Notes: generated from the sequence alone by a model not told the origin. Counted from the first letter of the stretch, positions 26,275-35,181 are shown. The stretch: 64,000 nucleotides of DNA from Amycolatopsis keratiniphila subsp. keratiniphila (GCF_001620365.2 NZ_LQMT02000017.1:1-64000); one strand, 5' to 3'. Translations and numbers: made by a program.

Positions 26275-26604
26275 ACGTGGAAAGCAGGTAGCCCTCCGGG
26301 AAGCGGGCACAAGCCGAGGGCCGGCGGTGTTCCGGCTCGCCTGGTACGTGGCGGGCAGCGTGGGGTTCGACTCCCCGATCACAACTTCGCCCAGCACGAC
26401 GCACAGGTGACGGCGCAAACGGCACAGTTCATCACCACGTGCCGGTCCCGGAGGGTGAGGGCGGGTACGGGGTCTTTCCACGCATTCCCGGTGACACAGT
26501 GGTGTTCCCGACACTCTTCACCCCGCCGAGGCATGGGCGGGGCTGATCCACTCTGTGCCAAGGTGAAGAGCGGAACAATCCATGAGCCCAGGTGGTGACC
26601 CCGG
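26275..26604. other. 330-bp gap without a supported gene
   Basis: Contains a T-arm-like GGGGTTCGACTCCCC at 26363-26377 but no matching acceptor stem, so no tRNA is called. Small frames on both strands lack Shine-Dalgarno sequences. It must hold the promoter of the F420 enzyme gene at 26605. Confidence 0.5.
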
Positions 26605-27609
26605 ATGGCACTGAAGATCGGTTACAAGGCGTCGGCCGAGCAGTTCGGCCCGCGCGACCTCGTCGAGTACTCCGTGCTCGCCGAGCAGGTCGGGCTGGAC
26701 AGCGTGATGGTCAGCGACCATTTCCAGCCCTGGCGGCACCAGGGCGGGCACGCGCCGTTCTCCTTCGCGTGGATGGCGGCGGTCGGCGAGCGCACCGAGC
26801 GGGTGGTCCTCGGCACCAGCGTGCTGACCGCGACCTTCCGCTATAACCCGGCCGTCGTCGCGCAGGCGTTCGGCACGCTCGGCAGCCTGTACCCGGGTCG
26901 TGTGCTGCTCGGCGTCGGCAGCGGTGAGGCCCTCAACGAGGTCGCGGTCGCCCGTATCGAGTGGCCCGCGTTCAAGGAGCGGTTCGCGCGGCTGCGCGAG
27001 GCGATCGACCTGATGCGCAAACTGTGGTCCGAGGAGCGCGTCACGTTCGAGGGCGAGTACTTCCAGACCACCGACGCCACCGTGTACGACCGGCCCGAGG
27101 GCGGGGTGCCGATCTACATCGCGGCCGGCGGCCCGGTGATGGCGAAGTACGTCGGCAAGCAGGGTGACGGTTTCATCTGCACCAGCGGCAAGGGGATGGA
27201 GCTCTACACCGAGAAGCTGCTGCCCGCGGTCGCGGAAGGCGCGGAGCAGGTGGGTCGCAGCACCGGCGACATCGACAAGATGATCGAGATCAAGCTGTCC
27301 TACGACCCGGACCCGGCGCAGGCGCTGGAGAACACCCGGTTCTGGGCGCCGCTGTCGCTGACGCCGGAGCAGAAGGCGGGTATCGAGGACCCGGCCGAAA
27401 TGGAGAAGGCCGCGGACGCGCTGCCGATCGAGCAGGTCGCCCGCCGCTGGATCGTGACCTCCGACCCGGCCGACGCGGTCGAGCAGATCAAGCCGTACGT
27501 CGAGGCGGGCTTCAACCACCTCGTCTTCCACGGTCCCGGCCACGACCAGGAGCGGTTCCTGCGGTCGTTCTCCGAGCAGGTCGTCCCGGGGCTGCGCGAA
27601 CTCGCCTGA
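26605..27609 (+). CDS. fgd: F420-dependent glucose-6-phosphate dehydrogenase
   Basis: 334 residues, luciferase-like TIM barrel. The family signature is near-complete: [21 protein letters not shown] (catalytic His and Trp), [20 protein letters not shown], and [10 protein letters not shown]. The length matches mycobacterial Fgd1. It oxidises glucose 6-phosphate while reducing cofactor F420, supplying F420H2 for the other three F420-type enzymes in this window. This places the organism among F420-making actinobacteria. Confidence 0.93.
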   Translation: MALKIGYKASAEQFGPRDLVEYSVLAEQVGLDSVMVSDHFQPWRHQGGHAPFSFAWMAAVGERTERVVLGTSVLTATFRYNPAVVAQAFGTLGSLYPGRVLLGVGSGEALNEVAVARIEWPAFKERFARLREAIDLMRKLWSEERVTFEGEYFQTTDATVYDRPEGGVPIYIAAGGPVMAKYVGKQGDGFICTSGKGMELYTEKLLPAVAEGAEQVGRSTGDIDKMIEIKLSYDPDPAQALENTRFWAPLSLTPEQKAGIEDPAEMEKAADALPIEQVARRWIVTSDPADAVEQIKPYVEAGFNHLVFHGPGHDQERFLRSFSEQVVPGLRELA

Positions 27610-27622
27610 CCCGATGTTGGCG

Positions 27623-27648
27623 GGCGGCACCGCGCGAGCGGTGCCGCC
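27623..27648. terminator. Bidirectional terminator hairpin
   Basis: GGCGGCACCGC, a GCGA loop, and its perfect 11-bp complement lie between the convergent fgd and SsgA-like genes. No U-tract follows on either side, as is common in high-GC actinobacteria. Confidence 0.7.
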
Positions 27649-27656
27649 ACCGGCCG

Positions 27657-28070
27657 TCAGGACTCGGTGACGAGCTTGCCGATCTCCTGGTCGAAGTCGA
27701 ACCATTCCGGCTCGGACCCGGCGGGGACGACGTCGTAGGTGCGGTCGAGGAACTCGGCCAGTTCCTGCGCCGGGGCTTCGAGGACCGCGCACCCGTCGGG
27801 CGCGCTGAGCGCGAAGATCACGATCGAGGTGTCGTCGGCCGGGCTGATGATCACGTCGCCCTCACCTGATGGGGTGAGAAGTCCGTCCGCGAGGAGATCA
27901 CGGCCGAACATCCAGCGGACCGTCCCGCCGCCCGAGTGATAGGCCACCACGACGGCGTACGGGTCTTCGGGGTCGTATTCGAGATCGGCCTGCACGGGGA
28001 GCGGGTCCGCACCGAAAGTGCGCAGGCCGAAGACGATCGTCCCCCGGATGAGGTCGCTTTCCTTGTCCAA
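27657..28070 (-). CDS. SsgA/SsgB-like sporulation and cell-division regulator (SALP)
   Basis: 137 residues. LPVQADLEYDPEDPYAVVVAYHSGG and VRWMFGRDLLADGLLTPSGEGDV are characteristic of SsgA-like proteins, which position FtsZ or septal peptidoglycan machinery in morphologically complex actinobacteria. A TTG start at 28070 follows AAGGGGCTGAAG; no ATG or GTG is available upstream with a binding site. The AT-richer DNA upstream of it probably holds the promoter. Confidence 0.88.
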   Translation of the reverse strand: MDKESDLIRGTIVFGLRTFGADPLPVQADLEYDPEDPYAVVVAYHSGGGTVRWMFGRDLLADGLLTPSGEGDVIISPADDTSIVIFALSAPDGCAVLEAPAQELAEFLDRTYDVVPAGSEPEWFDFDQEIGKLVTES

Positions 28071-28434
28071 CGCTTCAGCCCCTTACGTTCGGTTGCTGTT
28101 GATCTTCAGCTATTGATAACGCAATGTGAAGCCTTTTCGTGACCCGAGTTGACAAGGTTCACACGTTCGGCTGAGAGCTGCGTCTCACGTGCTCACGGAC
28201 GGTCTCCGGTGGGCACGTGGGGTGAGCGGGCGGGAAATGCGGTCAGCCGTGCAAAAGAAACGGATTCCGCACGTGCATATTCCGGTGAACGATAATGGCA
28301 GCCGTTCGGCGGAGTGAATCGCTTTTCCCCGTGGTTAACATCATTGTGCGTCGTTCGCGTATTCCAGGAGATCGACGTGGCTCCGTCCTGGACCCCGGCG
28401 AGCATGGTCGTTGAGGATAGGGAAAGGAGCGGTA
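28071..28434. other. 364-bp gap with a long imperfect hairpin
   Basis: At 28186-28219 CACGTGCTCAC pairs with GTGGGCACGTG (one mismatch), lying in the divergent space between the SsgA-like gene and the small frame at 28435. The rest is relatively AT-rich promoter-like DNA. A frame beginning GTG near 28377 after CAGGAGATCGAC is possible but has no distinguishing feature. Confidence 0.4.
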
Positions 28435-28596
28435 ATGGGCGTACGCATCACCGTCGCCATTCCCAGGCAGGACGCCGGGCGGCGGAACACGGTTCACGGA
28501 CCGCGTTGCCGGGTGGTCCCGGGATCCTCGTCGGCCTCGCCGGGTGCGGTGACCGCGCCGGCGGTGCCCCGTGTCCAGGGGCGGCGCCGTGATTGA
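28435..28596 (+). CDS. Small basic frame upstream of the TPR gene
   Basis: 53 residues, ATG after GGAAAGGAGCGGTA, a strong Shine-Dalgarno. The product (MGVRITVAIPRQDAGRR..., ending VQGRRRD) is Arg-, Pro- and Ser-rich without a recognisable domain. Its stop overlaps the GTG 28589 start of the TPR gene by 8 bp in another frame, so it may couple translation. Weak codon evidence; could be a leader. Confidence 0.4.
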   Translation: MGVRITVAIPRQDAGRRNTVHGPRCRVVPGSSSASPGAVTAPAVPRVQGRRRD

Positions 28597-29530
28597 CCGG
28601 CTCCCGATGCGGGTCGGGCAGGCCGACATCGACCGGCTCGAGGGTGTCATCGCCGCACTCCGGGCCCGCGACTACCGGGAAGGCGGCGGGTCCTGCCGTG
28701 AACTGCTCCAGGTGCTGGAGCCTTACGGCGCCGCCCTGCGGCGCGGGATGATGTCCGAGCCGCTCGCCCGTCGGCTGGCGGGGGTGGTCGCCGATCTGCA
28801 CAACCTCAGGGGCTGGACGGAATTCGATTCCGGCCGCCCCGTGCGGGCCGAGCGGCACTTCCGGTGCGCGCTCGAACTCGCGGCGGAGGCGGGCGACGAC
28901 GACCTCCTCGCCAACATCCGTTACCGGCTCGGCCGGATGTATCTGCATCACCGCTCGCCGTCGGAGGCGCTGGAGCAGTTCGCCCAGGGGCAGCTCGCGG
29001 CGCGCCGCGCCGGGCGGCCGCTTTCGCAGGCGATCCTGTCGGCGAACGAGGCGTGGGCCTACGCGCTGCTCGGCGACGTCCGTCAAGCGCTGGACAAGCT
29101 TTCCGTTGCGCCGGAACAATTCGCGGACTCCGCCGGCGACGCCGTCCCTTCGTGGTCCGCGTTCTTCACGGCCAACGACCTGGCCGCGATGATCGGCACG
29201 GTGCGCACCGAACTCGCCAGGCTCGTCGACGTCCGCCATTGCCGGGAGGCGATTCCCGCGCTCACCCGGGCCATCGACGGCTATGGCCCGGACATGCCGC
29301 GCAGCCGGTCGCTGACGATGATCTGGCTCGCCGTCGACCACGCGCTGGAAGGCGATCTGGACCGGGCCGCGGAGGTCGGTCTCGCCGCGATGGAGATCGC
29401 GGACGGGATCCGTTCCGCCCGGACGCGAGATCGTTTGAAACCCTTGTCGGAAAGCGTGCGGAAGAGAGTCGGCGATATTAATGCGCGAGATATCCTTGAC
29501 CGGATCGCAACGTTTCGGGCCAGTGCCTGA
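28589..29530 (+). CDS. TPR-like helical protein
   Basis: About 313 residues (319 if GTG 28571 is used) of alpha-helical repeats such as ERHFRCALELAAEAGDDDLLANIRYRLGRMYLHH and ALEQFAQGQLAARRAG. It resembles the TPR C-terminal half of actinobacterial XRE/TPR regulators but has no helix-turn-helix. Probably a peptide- or protein-binding sensor without its own DNA-binding part. The final 100 bp are less GC-rich than the rest. Confidence 0.6.
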   Translation: MIDRLPMRVGQADIDRLEGVIAALRARDYREGGGSCRELLQVLEPYGAALRRGMMSEPLARRLAGVVADLHNLRGWTEFDSGRPVRAERHFRCALELAAEAGDDDLLANIRYRLGRMYLHHRSPSEALEQFAQGQLAARRAGRPLSQAILSANEAWAYALLGDVRQALDKLSVAPEQFADSAGDAVPSWSAFFTANDLAAMIGTVRTELARLVDVRHCREAIPALTRAIDGYGPDMPRSRSLTMIWLAVDHALEGDLDRAAEVGLAAMEIADGIRSARTRDRLKPLSESVRKRVGDINARDILDRIATFRASA

Positions 29531-29590
29531 GTGCCGGGGAATAGGTGGAGGAATGACCGGATCAATTTCGCCGGGCGTAGGCTCGCGGGT

Positions 29591-30097
29591 ATGAAACGGA
29601 CTTCGTTCGCGCAGTGGCCGTGTTCGATCGCGCGCACCATGGACCTGCTCGGCGACTGGTGGACGCCGCTGGTCCTGCGCGAGGCGTTCTACGGGATCCG
29701 CAGGTTCGACGAGTTCCAGCAGGAGCTCGGCATCGCGCGGAACACCCTCGCCGACCGGCTGCGCCGCCTGGTCGGGGAGGGGCTGCTGGAAAAGCGCGCC
29801 TACCAGGCCGACCCGGTCCGTTATGACTACGTGCTGACCGAGAAGGGCGCGGATTTCTACGGTGTGCTCGCCGCGATGTCGCGCTGGGGCGACCGCTGGC
29901 TCTCCGAGGAGGCCGGACCGCCCGTCGTCCTGCATCACGAGACCTGCGGGCAGGACACGCACGCGGAGGTCGTCTGTGCGCAGTGCTCCGGGCCGTTGAC
30001 CGGGGAGAACACCCGGGCGCGGCTCGGGCCCGGCTATCCGCCGAAGCTCGCGGACCGGCCCGACGTGGTGCGCCGCTTCGCCGCGCAGGAGGTTTGA
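29591..30097 (+). CDS. HxlR-family transcriptional regulator
   Basis: 168 residues. The winged helix begins CSIARTMDLLGDWWTPLVLREAFYGIRRFDEFQQELGIARNTLADRLRRL across residues 12-60, standard for HxlR. The C-terminal extension contains a CxxC-like pair (ETCGQDTHAEVVCAQCSGPL) that may bind metal or sense redox. It probably controls the SRPBCC/LLM pair that follows at 30154. Confidence 0.88.
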   Translation: MKRTSFAQWPCSIARTMDLLGDWWTPLVLREAFYGIRRFDEFQQELGIARNTLADRLRRLVGEGLLEKRAYQADPVRYDYVLTEKGADFYGVLAAMSRWGDRWLSEEAGPPVVLHHETCGQDTHAEVVCAQCSGPLTGENTRARLGPGYPPKLADRPDVVRRFAAQEV

Positions 30098-30153
30098 CAA
30101 CGTAAGTCCATCTACGCAACTATCGAGGTCACGAGCATGAGAGGCGGGCCACG

Positions 30154-30672
30154 ATGGAGTGGACGGGCGCCAAGTACGCCGACAAGCCGACGGTCGAGGT
30201 CGAGGCGTGGGTCGACGCCGTCCCGGAACGGGTCTGGTCGATCGTCTCCGACGTGCGGCTGATGCCGGAGATGAGCCAGGAGCTCCAAGCCGCGGAATGG
30301 TGTGACGGTGCGGAAGGCGCGGCCGCGGTCGGCAGGCGGTTCGTCGGCCGCAGCAAGCACGACGCGCTCGGCGAATGGGAGACCACGTCGCACGTCGTCG
30401 AATGCGACGAGCCGCGCGTGTTCACCTGGGCCGTGCAGGACGCCGAGACGCCCACGGCGCTGTGGCGATTCACGCTCGAACCCGAGAACGGCGGGACGAA
30501 GCTCCGGCAATGGATGCAGCTGGGGCCGGGACGGTCGGGTCTCTCCCTGGCCATCGATCAGATGCCGGACAAAGAGGAGAAGATCGTCTTCGTCCGGCTG
30601 CGCGAGTTCGAGAAGGCGATGACCGGGACCCTCGCCGCGATCAAGGCGAGGGCCGAGGCGGACGGCGCGTGA
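30154..30672 (+). CDS. SRPBCC (polyketide-cyclase-like) protein
   Basis: 172 residues, START/Bet v1 fold: VEVEAWVDAVPERVWSIVSDVRLMPEMS at the N-terminus and a long C-terminal helix (FVRLREFEKAMTGTLAAIKAR). Such proteins bind hydrophobic ligands. The stop overlaps the ATG of the next LLM gene (TGATG), so the two are co-translated. Confidence 0.82.
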   Translation: MEWTGAKYADKPTVEVEAWVDAVPERVWSIVSDVRLMPEMSQELQAAEWCDGAEGAAAVGRRFVGRSKHDALGEWETTSHVVECDEPRVFTWAVQDAETPTALWRFTLEPENGGTKLRQWMQLGPGRSGLSLAIDQMPDKEEKIVFVRLREFEKAMTGTLAAIKARAEADGA

Positions 30673-31709
30673 TGCGGACGGCGACCACGGTCGAGGCCTC
30701 CCGTGGCCCGCGGGAGACGCTGGATTTCGTGCTGGAGGCGGAAAAGCTCGGTCTCGACGAATGCTGGGTCGCCGAGGCGTGGGGATCCGACGCGCCGTCG
30801 GTGCTCGGCTATCTCGCGGCGCGGACGGAACGGATCCGGCTCGGCTCGGGCATCATCCAGCTCGGCACCCGGACCCCGGTGGCGATCGCGCAGGCCGCGC
30901 TGACCCTCTCGGAGCTTTCCGAGGGCCGGTTCGTGCTCGGGCTCGGTGCTTCGGGGCCACAGGTGATCGAGGGGCTCCACGGTGTTCCCTTCGCCCGGCC
31001 GCTGACGCGGATGCGGGAGACGGTCGCGATCATCCGTCAGGCGTTCGCCGGAGACAAGATCGCGTTCTCCGGCAAGGAGTTCGAGATCCCGCTGCCGGGG
31101 GAGAGCAGGCCGATGCGGCTGTCGACGGCACCGAATCCGGACATCCCGATCCATCTGGCCACGCTTTCGCCGAAGCTGCTGGAGCTGACCGGGGAGATCG
31201 CGGACGGCTGGCTGGGGACCAGTTTCGTGCCGGAGGGAGCGCAGGCCTACTTCTCGCATCTCGACGCCGGCCTCGCGAAGGCGGGCCGGACGCGGGCGGA
31301 CCTCGAAGTCTGCCAAGGCGCCGAAGTCGCGTTCGCCAGGGATGAGGACGAGCTGCGCGGGATGGTCGCGAGCCGCAAGGCCGAACTCGCGTTCAGTCTC
31401 GGCGGGATGGGTTCGGCGAAGACGAACTTCTACAACAACGCCTACAGCAGGCAGGGCTGGGCCGAGGCCGCCGCGGCGGTGCGGGAGCGCTGGCAGGCGG
31501 GCGACCGGGAAGGCGCGGCCGCGCTGGTGACCGACGAGATGGTGCTCGGTACGACGCTGATCGGCACCGAACCGATGGTGGCGCGGCGGCTGCGGGTCTG
31601 GCGGGACGCCGGCGTCGACACGGTCCGGCTGTATCCGGCGGGCGAGACGGTCGCCGACCGGCTCGCCACCCTGGGGCGCGCGCTGGACCTGGTCCGGGCG
31701 CTGGGCTGA
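30672..31709 (+). CDS. LLM-class F420-type oxidoreductase
   Basis: 345 residues, luciferase-like barrel: ETLDFVLEAEKLGLDECWVAEAWGSDAPSVLG, RIRLGSGIIQLGTRTPVAIAQ, and FVLGLGASGPQVIEGLHG. This branch uses F420 rather than FMN in characterised actinobacterial members. Substrate unknown; the SRPBCC partner and HxlR regulator upstream suggest a small lipophilic compound, perhaps a steroid- or polyketide-like one. Confidence 0.85.
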   Translation: MRTATTVEASRGPRETLDFVLEAEKLGLDECWVAEAWGSDAPSVLGYLAARTERIRLGSGIIQLGTRTPVAIAQAALTLSELSEGRFVLGLGASGPQVIEGLHGVPFARPLTRMRETVAIIRQAFAGDKIAFSGKEFEIPLPGESRPMRLSTAPNPDIPIHLATLSPKLLELTGEIADGWLGTSFVPEGAQAYFSHLDAGLAKAGRTRADLEVCQGAEVAFARDEDELRGMVASRKAELAFSLGGMGSAKTNFYNNAYSRQGWAEAAAAVRERWQAGDREGAAALVTDEMVLGTTLIGTEPMVARRLRVWRDAGVDTVRLYPAGETVADRLATLGRALDLVRALG

Positions 31710-31840
31710 ATGCCCGCGCCGGTTGAGGTGACCGGCCGAGCGCGGCGGTCACCGCCTGCTCCAAGCGGGTAGAACTTGTTTCACTTTTGCCGTCGGCTGG
31801 AGAACATGACCTCGCTCGATCCCCCACGCGAGGAGGATTC

Positions 31841-33583
31841 ATGGGTCCCGATCTGTCCCGCCGTCAGGTCCTGCGCGGCACCGGGCTCGCGCTCGCTTCG
31901 GGGCTGCCGTTCGCGGGGACGGCTTCGGCCGCCTCCTCGGTGGTCGGCGAGTACGACGTCGTCGTGGTCGGGGCGGGCGCCGCGGGAATGACCGCCGCGC
32001 TGACAGCGGCCAAGCGCGGGCTCAGCTGCGTGGTGCTGGAGAAGGCGGCGAAATTCGGTGGCTCGGCCGCCCGGTCGGGGGCGGGGATCTGGATTCCGTG
32101 CAACTCGGTGCTGGCGCAAGCCGGTGTCCGCGACACTCCGGAACAGGCCGCACGGTACTTGGCCGCCGTGGTCGGCCCGTCGATCCCCGCTTCGCGACAG
32201 GAAGCTTTTCTCGCCAACGGTCCGGCGATGTTGTCCTTCGTGATGGCCAACAGCCCGATGCGGTTCCGGTGGATGGAGGGCTACAGCGACTACTACCCGG
32301 AACTGCCCGGCGGGATGCCGGACGGCCGCTCGATCGAGCCCGACCAGCTGGACGGGAACATCCTCGGCGCCGAACTGGCGAACCTGAACCCGCCTTATCT
32401 CGCCACGCCCGCCGGCATGGTCGTGTTCAGCGCGGACTACAAATGGCTCGCGCTGGCCGCGGTCAACCCGAAGGGGGCCGCGGTGGCTGCCGCCTGCCTC
32501 GCCCGAGGCACGGCCGCCGCGCTCGCCGGGCAGAAACCGCTCACCATGGGGCAATCGCTGGCCGCGGGACTGCGGGCCGGGCTGCAGCGTGCCGGTGTCC
32601 CGGTCTGGCTGAACACGCCGTTGACCGATCTCGTCATCGAGAACGGGAGGGTCACCGGGGTGACCGTCGCGGCGGGTGTGGTGAAGGCGCGGCGGGGTGT
32701 CATCGTCGGCTCCGGCGGGTTCGAGCACAACGCCGCCATGCGGGCCGAATACCAGCGCCAGCCGATCGGTACACAATGGACTGTCGGCGCCCGGTCGAAC
32801 ACCGGCGACGGGATCCTGGCCGGAAAGCGCGCCGGAGCGGCGCTGGACCTGATGGACGACGCCTGGTGGGGCCCGGCGATCCCGCTGCCCGGCGAACCGT
32901 ACTTCTGCCTCGCCGAACGGACCCTGCCCGGCGGGCTGATGGTGGACGCGGCGGGCAAGCGGTTCGTCAACGAAGCGGCGCCGTACAGCGACGTCGTGCA
33001 CACGATGTACGACCGGCACCCGACGTCACCCGCCATTCCCGCGTGGTTGGTGGTCGACCAGCACTACCGCAACCGGTATCTCTTCCGCGACGTCGCGCCG
33101 CTGCTGCCCCTGCCGGCGGAGTGGTACTCGGCGGGCGCGGTCAAGAAGGCGTGGACCGTCGAATCGCTCGGCAGCGCGATCGGTGTCCCGCCGCAGGCGT
33201 TGCGCGCCACCGTCGACCGGTTCAACGGGCAAGCACTGTCCGGTGTGGACAGTGACTTCCATCGGGGCGCCAGCGCCTACGACCATTACTACACCGACCC
33301 GTACGTCCTGCCGAACTCGTGTCTGGCGCCGCTCTGGGAACCGCCGTTCTACGCGTTCAAGATCGTGCCGGGCGACCTCGGTACCAAGGGCGGGATGCGC
33401 ACCGACGCGCGGGCGCGGGTCCTGCGGGCGGACGGTTCGGTCATCCCCGGCCTGTACGCCGCCGGGAACGCCAGCGCGGCGGTGATGGGCAACAGCTACG
33501 CGGGCGCGGGGTCGACGATCGGGCCGGCGATGACCTTCGGGTATGTCGCGGCGAACGATCTCGCGGATCAGGCTTCGAGCTGA
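31841..33583 (+). CDS. Tat-secreted FAD-dependent dehydrogenase (KstD-like)
   Basis: 580 residues. A twin-arginine signal (LSRRQVLRGTGLALASG) is followed by the dinucleotide-binding motif YDVVVVGAGAAGMTAALTAA, with FGGSAARSGAGIWIP as in 3-ketosteroid delta-1-dehydrogenases and fumarate-reductase-like flavoproteins. The C-terminal GLYAAGNASAAVMGNSYAGAGSTIGPAMTFG closes the FAD domain. A role in steroid or related ring desaturation is inferred from fold; secretion by Tat is unusual for KstD. The start follows GAGGAGGATTC. Confidence 0.85.
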   Translation: MGPDLSRRQVLRGTGLALASGLPFAGTASAASSVVGEYDVVVVGAGAAGMTAALTAAKRGLSCVVLEKAAKFGGSAARSGAGIWIPCNSVLAQAGVRDTPEQAARYLAAVVGPSIPASRQEAFLANGPAMLSFVMANSPMRFRWMEGYSDYYPELPGGMPDGRSIEPDQLDGNILGAELANLNPPYLATPAGMVVFSADYKWLALAAVNPKGAAVAAACLARGTAAALAGQKPLTMGQSLAAGLRAGLQRAGVPVWLNTPLTDLVIENGRVTGVTVAAGVVKARRGVIVGSGGFEHNAAMRAEYQRQPIGTQWTVGARSNTGDGILAGKRAGAALDLMDDAWWGPAIPLPGEPYFCLAERTLPGGLMVDAAGKRFVNEAAPYSDVVHTMYDRHPTSPAIPAWLVVDQHYRNRYLFRDVAPLLPLPAEWYSAGAVKKAWTVESLGSAIGVPPQALRATVDRFNGQALSGVDSDFHRGASAYDHYYTDPYVLPNSCLAPLWEPPFYAFKIVPGDLGTKGGMRTDARARVLRADGSVIPGLYAAGNASAAVMGNSYAGAGSTIGPAMTFGYVAANDLADQASS

Positions 33584-34059
33584 CGGGCCCGGTCCGGGAG
33601 CTTGAGTCGTGAGACGACGATGACGAGCGCGAAAGCGGTGAGGGCCGTGACGGTCCGGACGACGTTGTAGGTCTCCCAGCGATCGAGGATCGCCGCGTGG
33701 TCGGCGGGTGCCGTGGTGACCGCCCAGACCTTGATCCGGCCGTTGATCGGGACGTTGCCGAAGCGGGTGACCAGGAACGATGTCACGACCAGTGCCGCGG
33801 CCACGGCTGCCAGCAGTCGCGGCCGTCCTCGGCTCAGCAGGGCGAGCGCGAGGGAGCTGATCGCCGCGAGCGCCATCGCGGTCTGCATGACGACGCCGTT
33901 CCGCTGCATCAGGGCCGTGTGGAAGGTCAACCGCACGTCGAGCGGGACGACGTCGAAGGTGGCGGCGACGTTGACCGCGCCGTAGCCGAACGCCCCCGCG
34001 AGCAGTCCCGTCGACAGGAGGGCGACGCCGGTGACGAGACCCCACCTTATCTTTGACAT
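33568..34059 (-). CDS. DUF1772 (anthrone-oxygenase-like) membrane protein
   Basis: 163 residues with four membrane helices and the VRTVTALTAFALVIVVSRL end typical of DUF1772. Members include anthrone oxygenases, but most are uncharacterised. ATG 34059 lies inside a perfect 19-bp palindrome, a likely operator. The gene overlaps the flavoprotein tail by 16 bp. The nearest regulator is the TetR gene at 34559, separated by repeats. Confidence 0.8.
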   Translation of the reverse strand: MSKIRWGLVTGVALLSTGLLAGAFGYGAVNVAATFDVVPLDVRLTFHTALMQRNGVVMQTAMALAAISSLALALLSRGRPRLLAAVAAALVVTSFLVTRFGNVPINGRIKVWAVTTAPADHAAILDRWETYNVVRTVTALTAFALVIVVSRLKLPDRARQLEA

Positions 34060-34069
34060 GGTGTCAAAG
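34051..34069. promoter_or_regulatory. Perfect operator-like palindrome over the DUF1772 start
   Basis: CTTTGACATGGTGTCAAAG: 8-bp arms, 3-base centre, with the DUF1772 ATG at its middle. A related imperfect dyad (TCTGACA-ACG-TGTCTGA, 34088-34104) follows 36 bp away. Two TGACA-N3-TGTC sites at this spacing suggest cooperative binding by a dimeric repressor. Confidence 0.55.
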
Positions 34070-34133
34070 GTAGCGGGCTCGGATAAATCTGACAACGTGT
34101 CTGAGTTAGCTGAGGGTAGGCGTCGGTACAGGT

Positions 34134-34468
34134 GTCGTGAGTGGCGTTTCGGGTTCTGGTGGACCGGCGTTTGCTTACCTACTGGACTCCGCGACCCGAG
34201 CTGCCCCTCGACGATGGAGGATTTGGGACATTCAACGTCCCAAATCCTCCACGCTCGACCGTGCCGCGGCGGGCGTCCGGATGTCGTCGAACTCCGAGAT
34301 CGAAGGCGGAACTCGCGTGATCAGAGGCGGAACACGCGAGTGCGGCATCCAGTCACGCGTGTTCCGCGCCGGATCACGCGAGTCACGCCTTTGCGCACAC
34401 CGCGCCGTGTCTTCCGACCAGTGGGTACATAGGACACGGTTGGCTCTAACCCGAAACGCCACTCACGA
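34134..34468. repeat. Repeat-rich segment bounded by 21-22-bp inverted repeats
   Basis: The left end GTCGTGAGTGGCGTTTCGGG recurs inverted at 34447-34468. Inside are the 37-nt palindrome 34215-34251 and three or four units related to CGGAACACGCG (34305-34390) that also occur at 51712-51800. The right end (34422-34468) belongs to a family with copies at 43820 and 44011 sharing ACGGTTGGCTCTA and CACTCACG. No transposase or coding gene is present. Confidence 0.6.
34215..34251. repeat. 37-nt palindrome (15-7-15 class)
   Basis: TGGAGGATTTGGGAC, ATTCAAC, and the perfect complement of the first arm. Same geometry as 15390, 35115 and 35187, with the same GGGAC/GTCCC inner ends as 15390 and 35187. Confidence 0.85.
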
Positions 34469-34558
34469 CCCACGCGACCCAGGCGTTCCTGCCAGTTGTC
34501 GCGCGCGCACCCGTTAAGGTGAGGCGTTCACGTGGCATCAAGGGCTGGGGGGTCCGCC

Positions 34559-35098
34559 ATGATCGACAAACGTGCCTATCACCACGGGGATCTCCGTCGT
34601 GCGCTCGTCCTCGCCGCGCGGGAGCTCCTCGTCGAACGAGGTCCGGAGGGGGTGAGCCTACGCGCGGCGGTCGCGAAAGTGGGTGCGTCCACCGCGGCGC
34701 CGTATCGGCATTTCCGTGACAAGGACGCGCTGCTGGTGGCGGTCGCGCTGGAAGGGCATGCCGGGTTGCAGGGGTGCCTGCGTGGGTGTGGTGCCGGGAC
34801 GGTCACCGCGCTCGGGCGTTCCTACCTCGGCTTCGCTCTGGAGAATCCCGCGTTGTACCGCTTGATGGCGGGTGCCGGGATCGGTGACCGTGCCGCGTAT
34901 CCGGAGCTGGCGGAGGCGCACCGGGCGACCTGCTCGGTGCTGGCCGATCGAGTGGGGGAGCGGAATGATCCGGACGGTTTCGCCGTCACGCTCTGGTGCC
35001 TGCTCCACGGGCTCGCCACGCTGGTGATCGACGGCCACGTCGAGCGCGATTCCGCCGTGGCGGAGGCCGAGCGGAGCCTGGGGCTCCTGGTCCATTAG
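34559..35098 (+). CDS. TetR/AcrR-family regulator
   Basis: 179 residues. The N-terminal helix-turn-helix reads RAYHHGDLRRALVLAARELL, then VSLRAAVAKVGASTAAPYRHFRDKDALL. The C-terminal domain is the WHG-type ligand-binding fold. ATG 34559 (MIDKRAYHHGD) is the usual family start. It may repress the DUF1772 gene through the sites at 34051-34104, though repeats separate them. It is flanked on both sides by 37-nt palindromes. Confidence 0.88.
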   Translation: MIDKRAYHHGDLRRALVLAARELLVERGPEGVSLRAAVAKVGASTAAPYRHFRDKDALLVAVALEGHAGLQGCLRGCGAGTVTALGRSYLGFALENPALYRLMAGAGIGDRAAYPELAEAHRATCSVLADRVGERNDPDGFAVTLWCLLHGLATLVIDGHVERDSAVAEAERSLGLLVH

Positions 35099-35114
35099 CC
35101 GACGCGCGCACTGT

Positions 35115-35151
35115 GTGGATTTCGGGGCGTTGGACGACCAGAAATCCACAC
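35115..35151. repeat. 37-nt palindrome, partly decayed (15-7-15 class)
   Basis: The outer 10 bp pair perfectly (TGTGGATTTC with GAAATCCACA), but the inner five no longer do. The centre GTTGGAC aligns with ATTGAAC of the neighbouring copy at 35187. Confidence 0.6.
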
Positions 35152-35181
35152 GGTCCGCGCGTGACCGGTCCGATCACGACG

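Noticed and set aside
26363-26377. T-arm-like GGGGTTCGACTCCCC suggesting a tRNA
   Set aside because: No complementary acceptor stem, D-arm or anticodon arm can be built within 100 bases on the same strand; the 3' side ATCACAA has no partner.
34134-34468. CRISPR-like array
   Set aside because: The internal units are irregular in length and spacing, partly inverted, and no cas gene is present.
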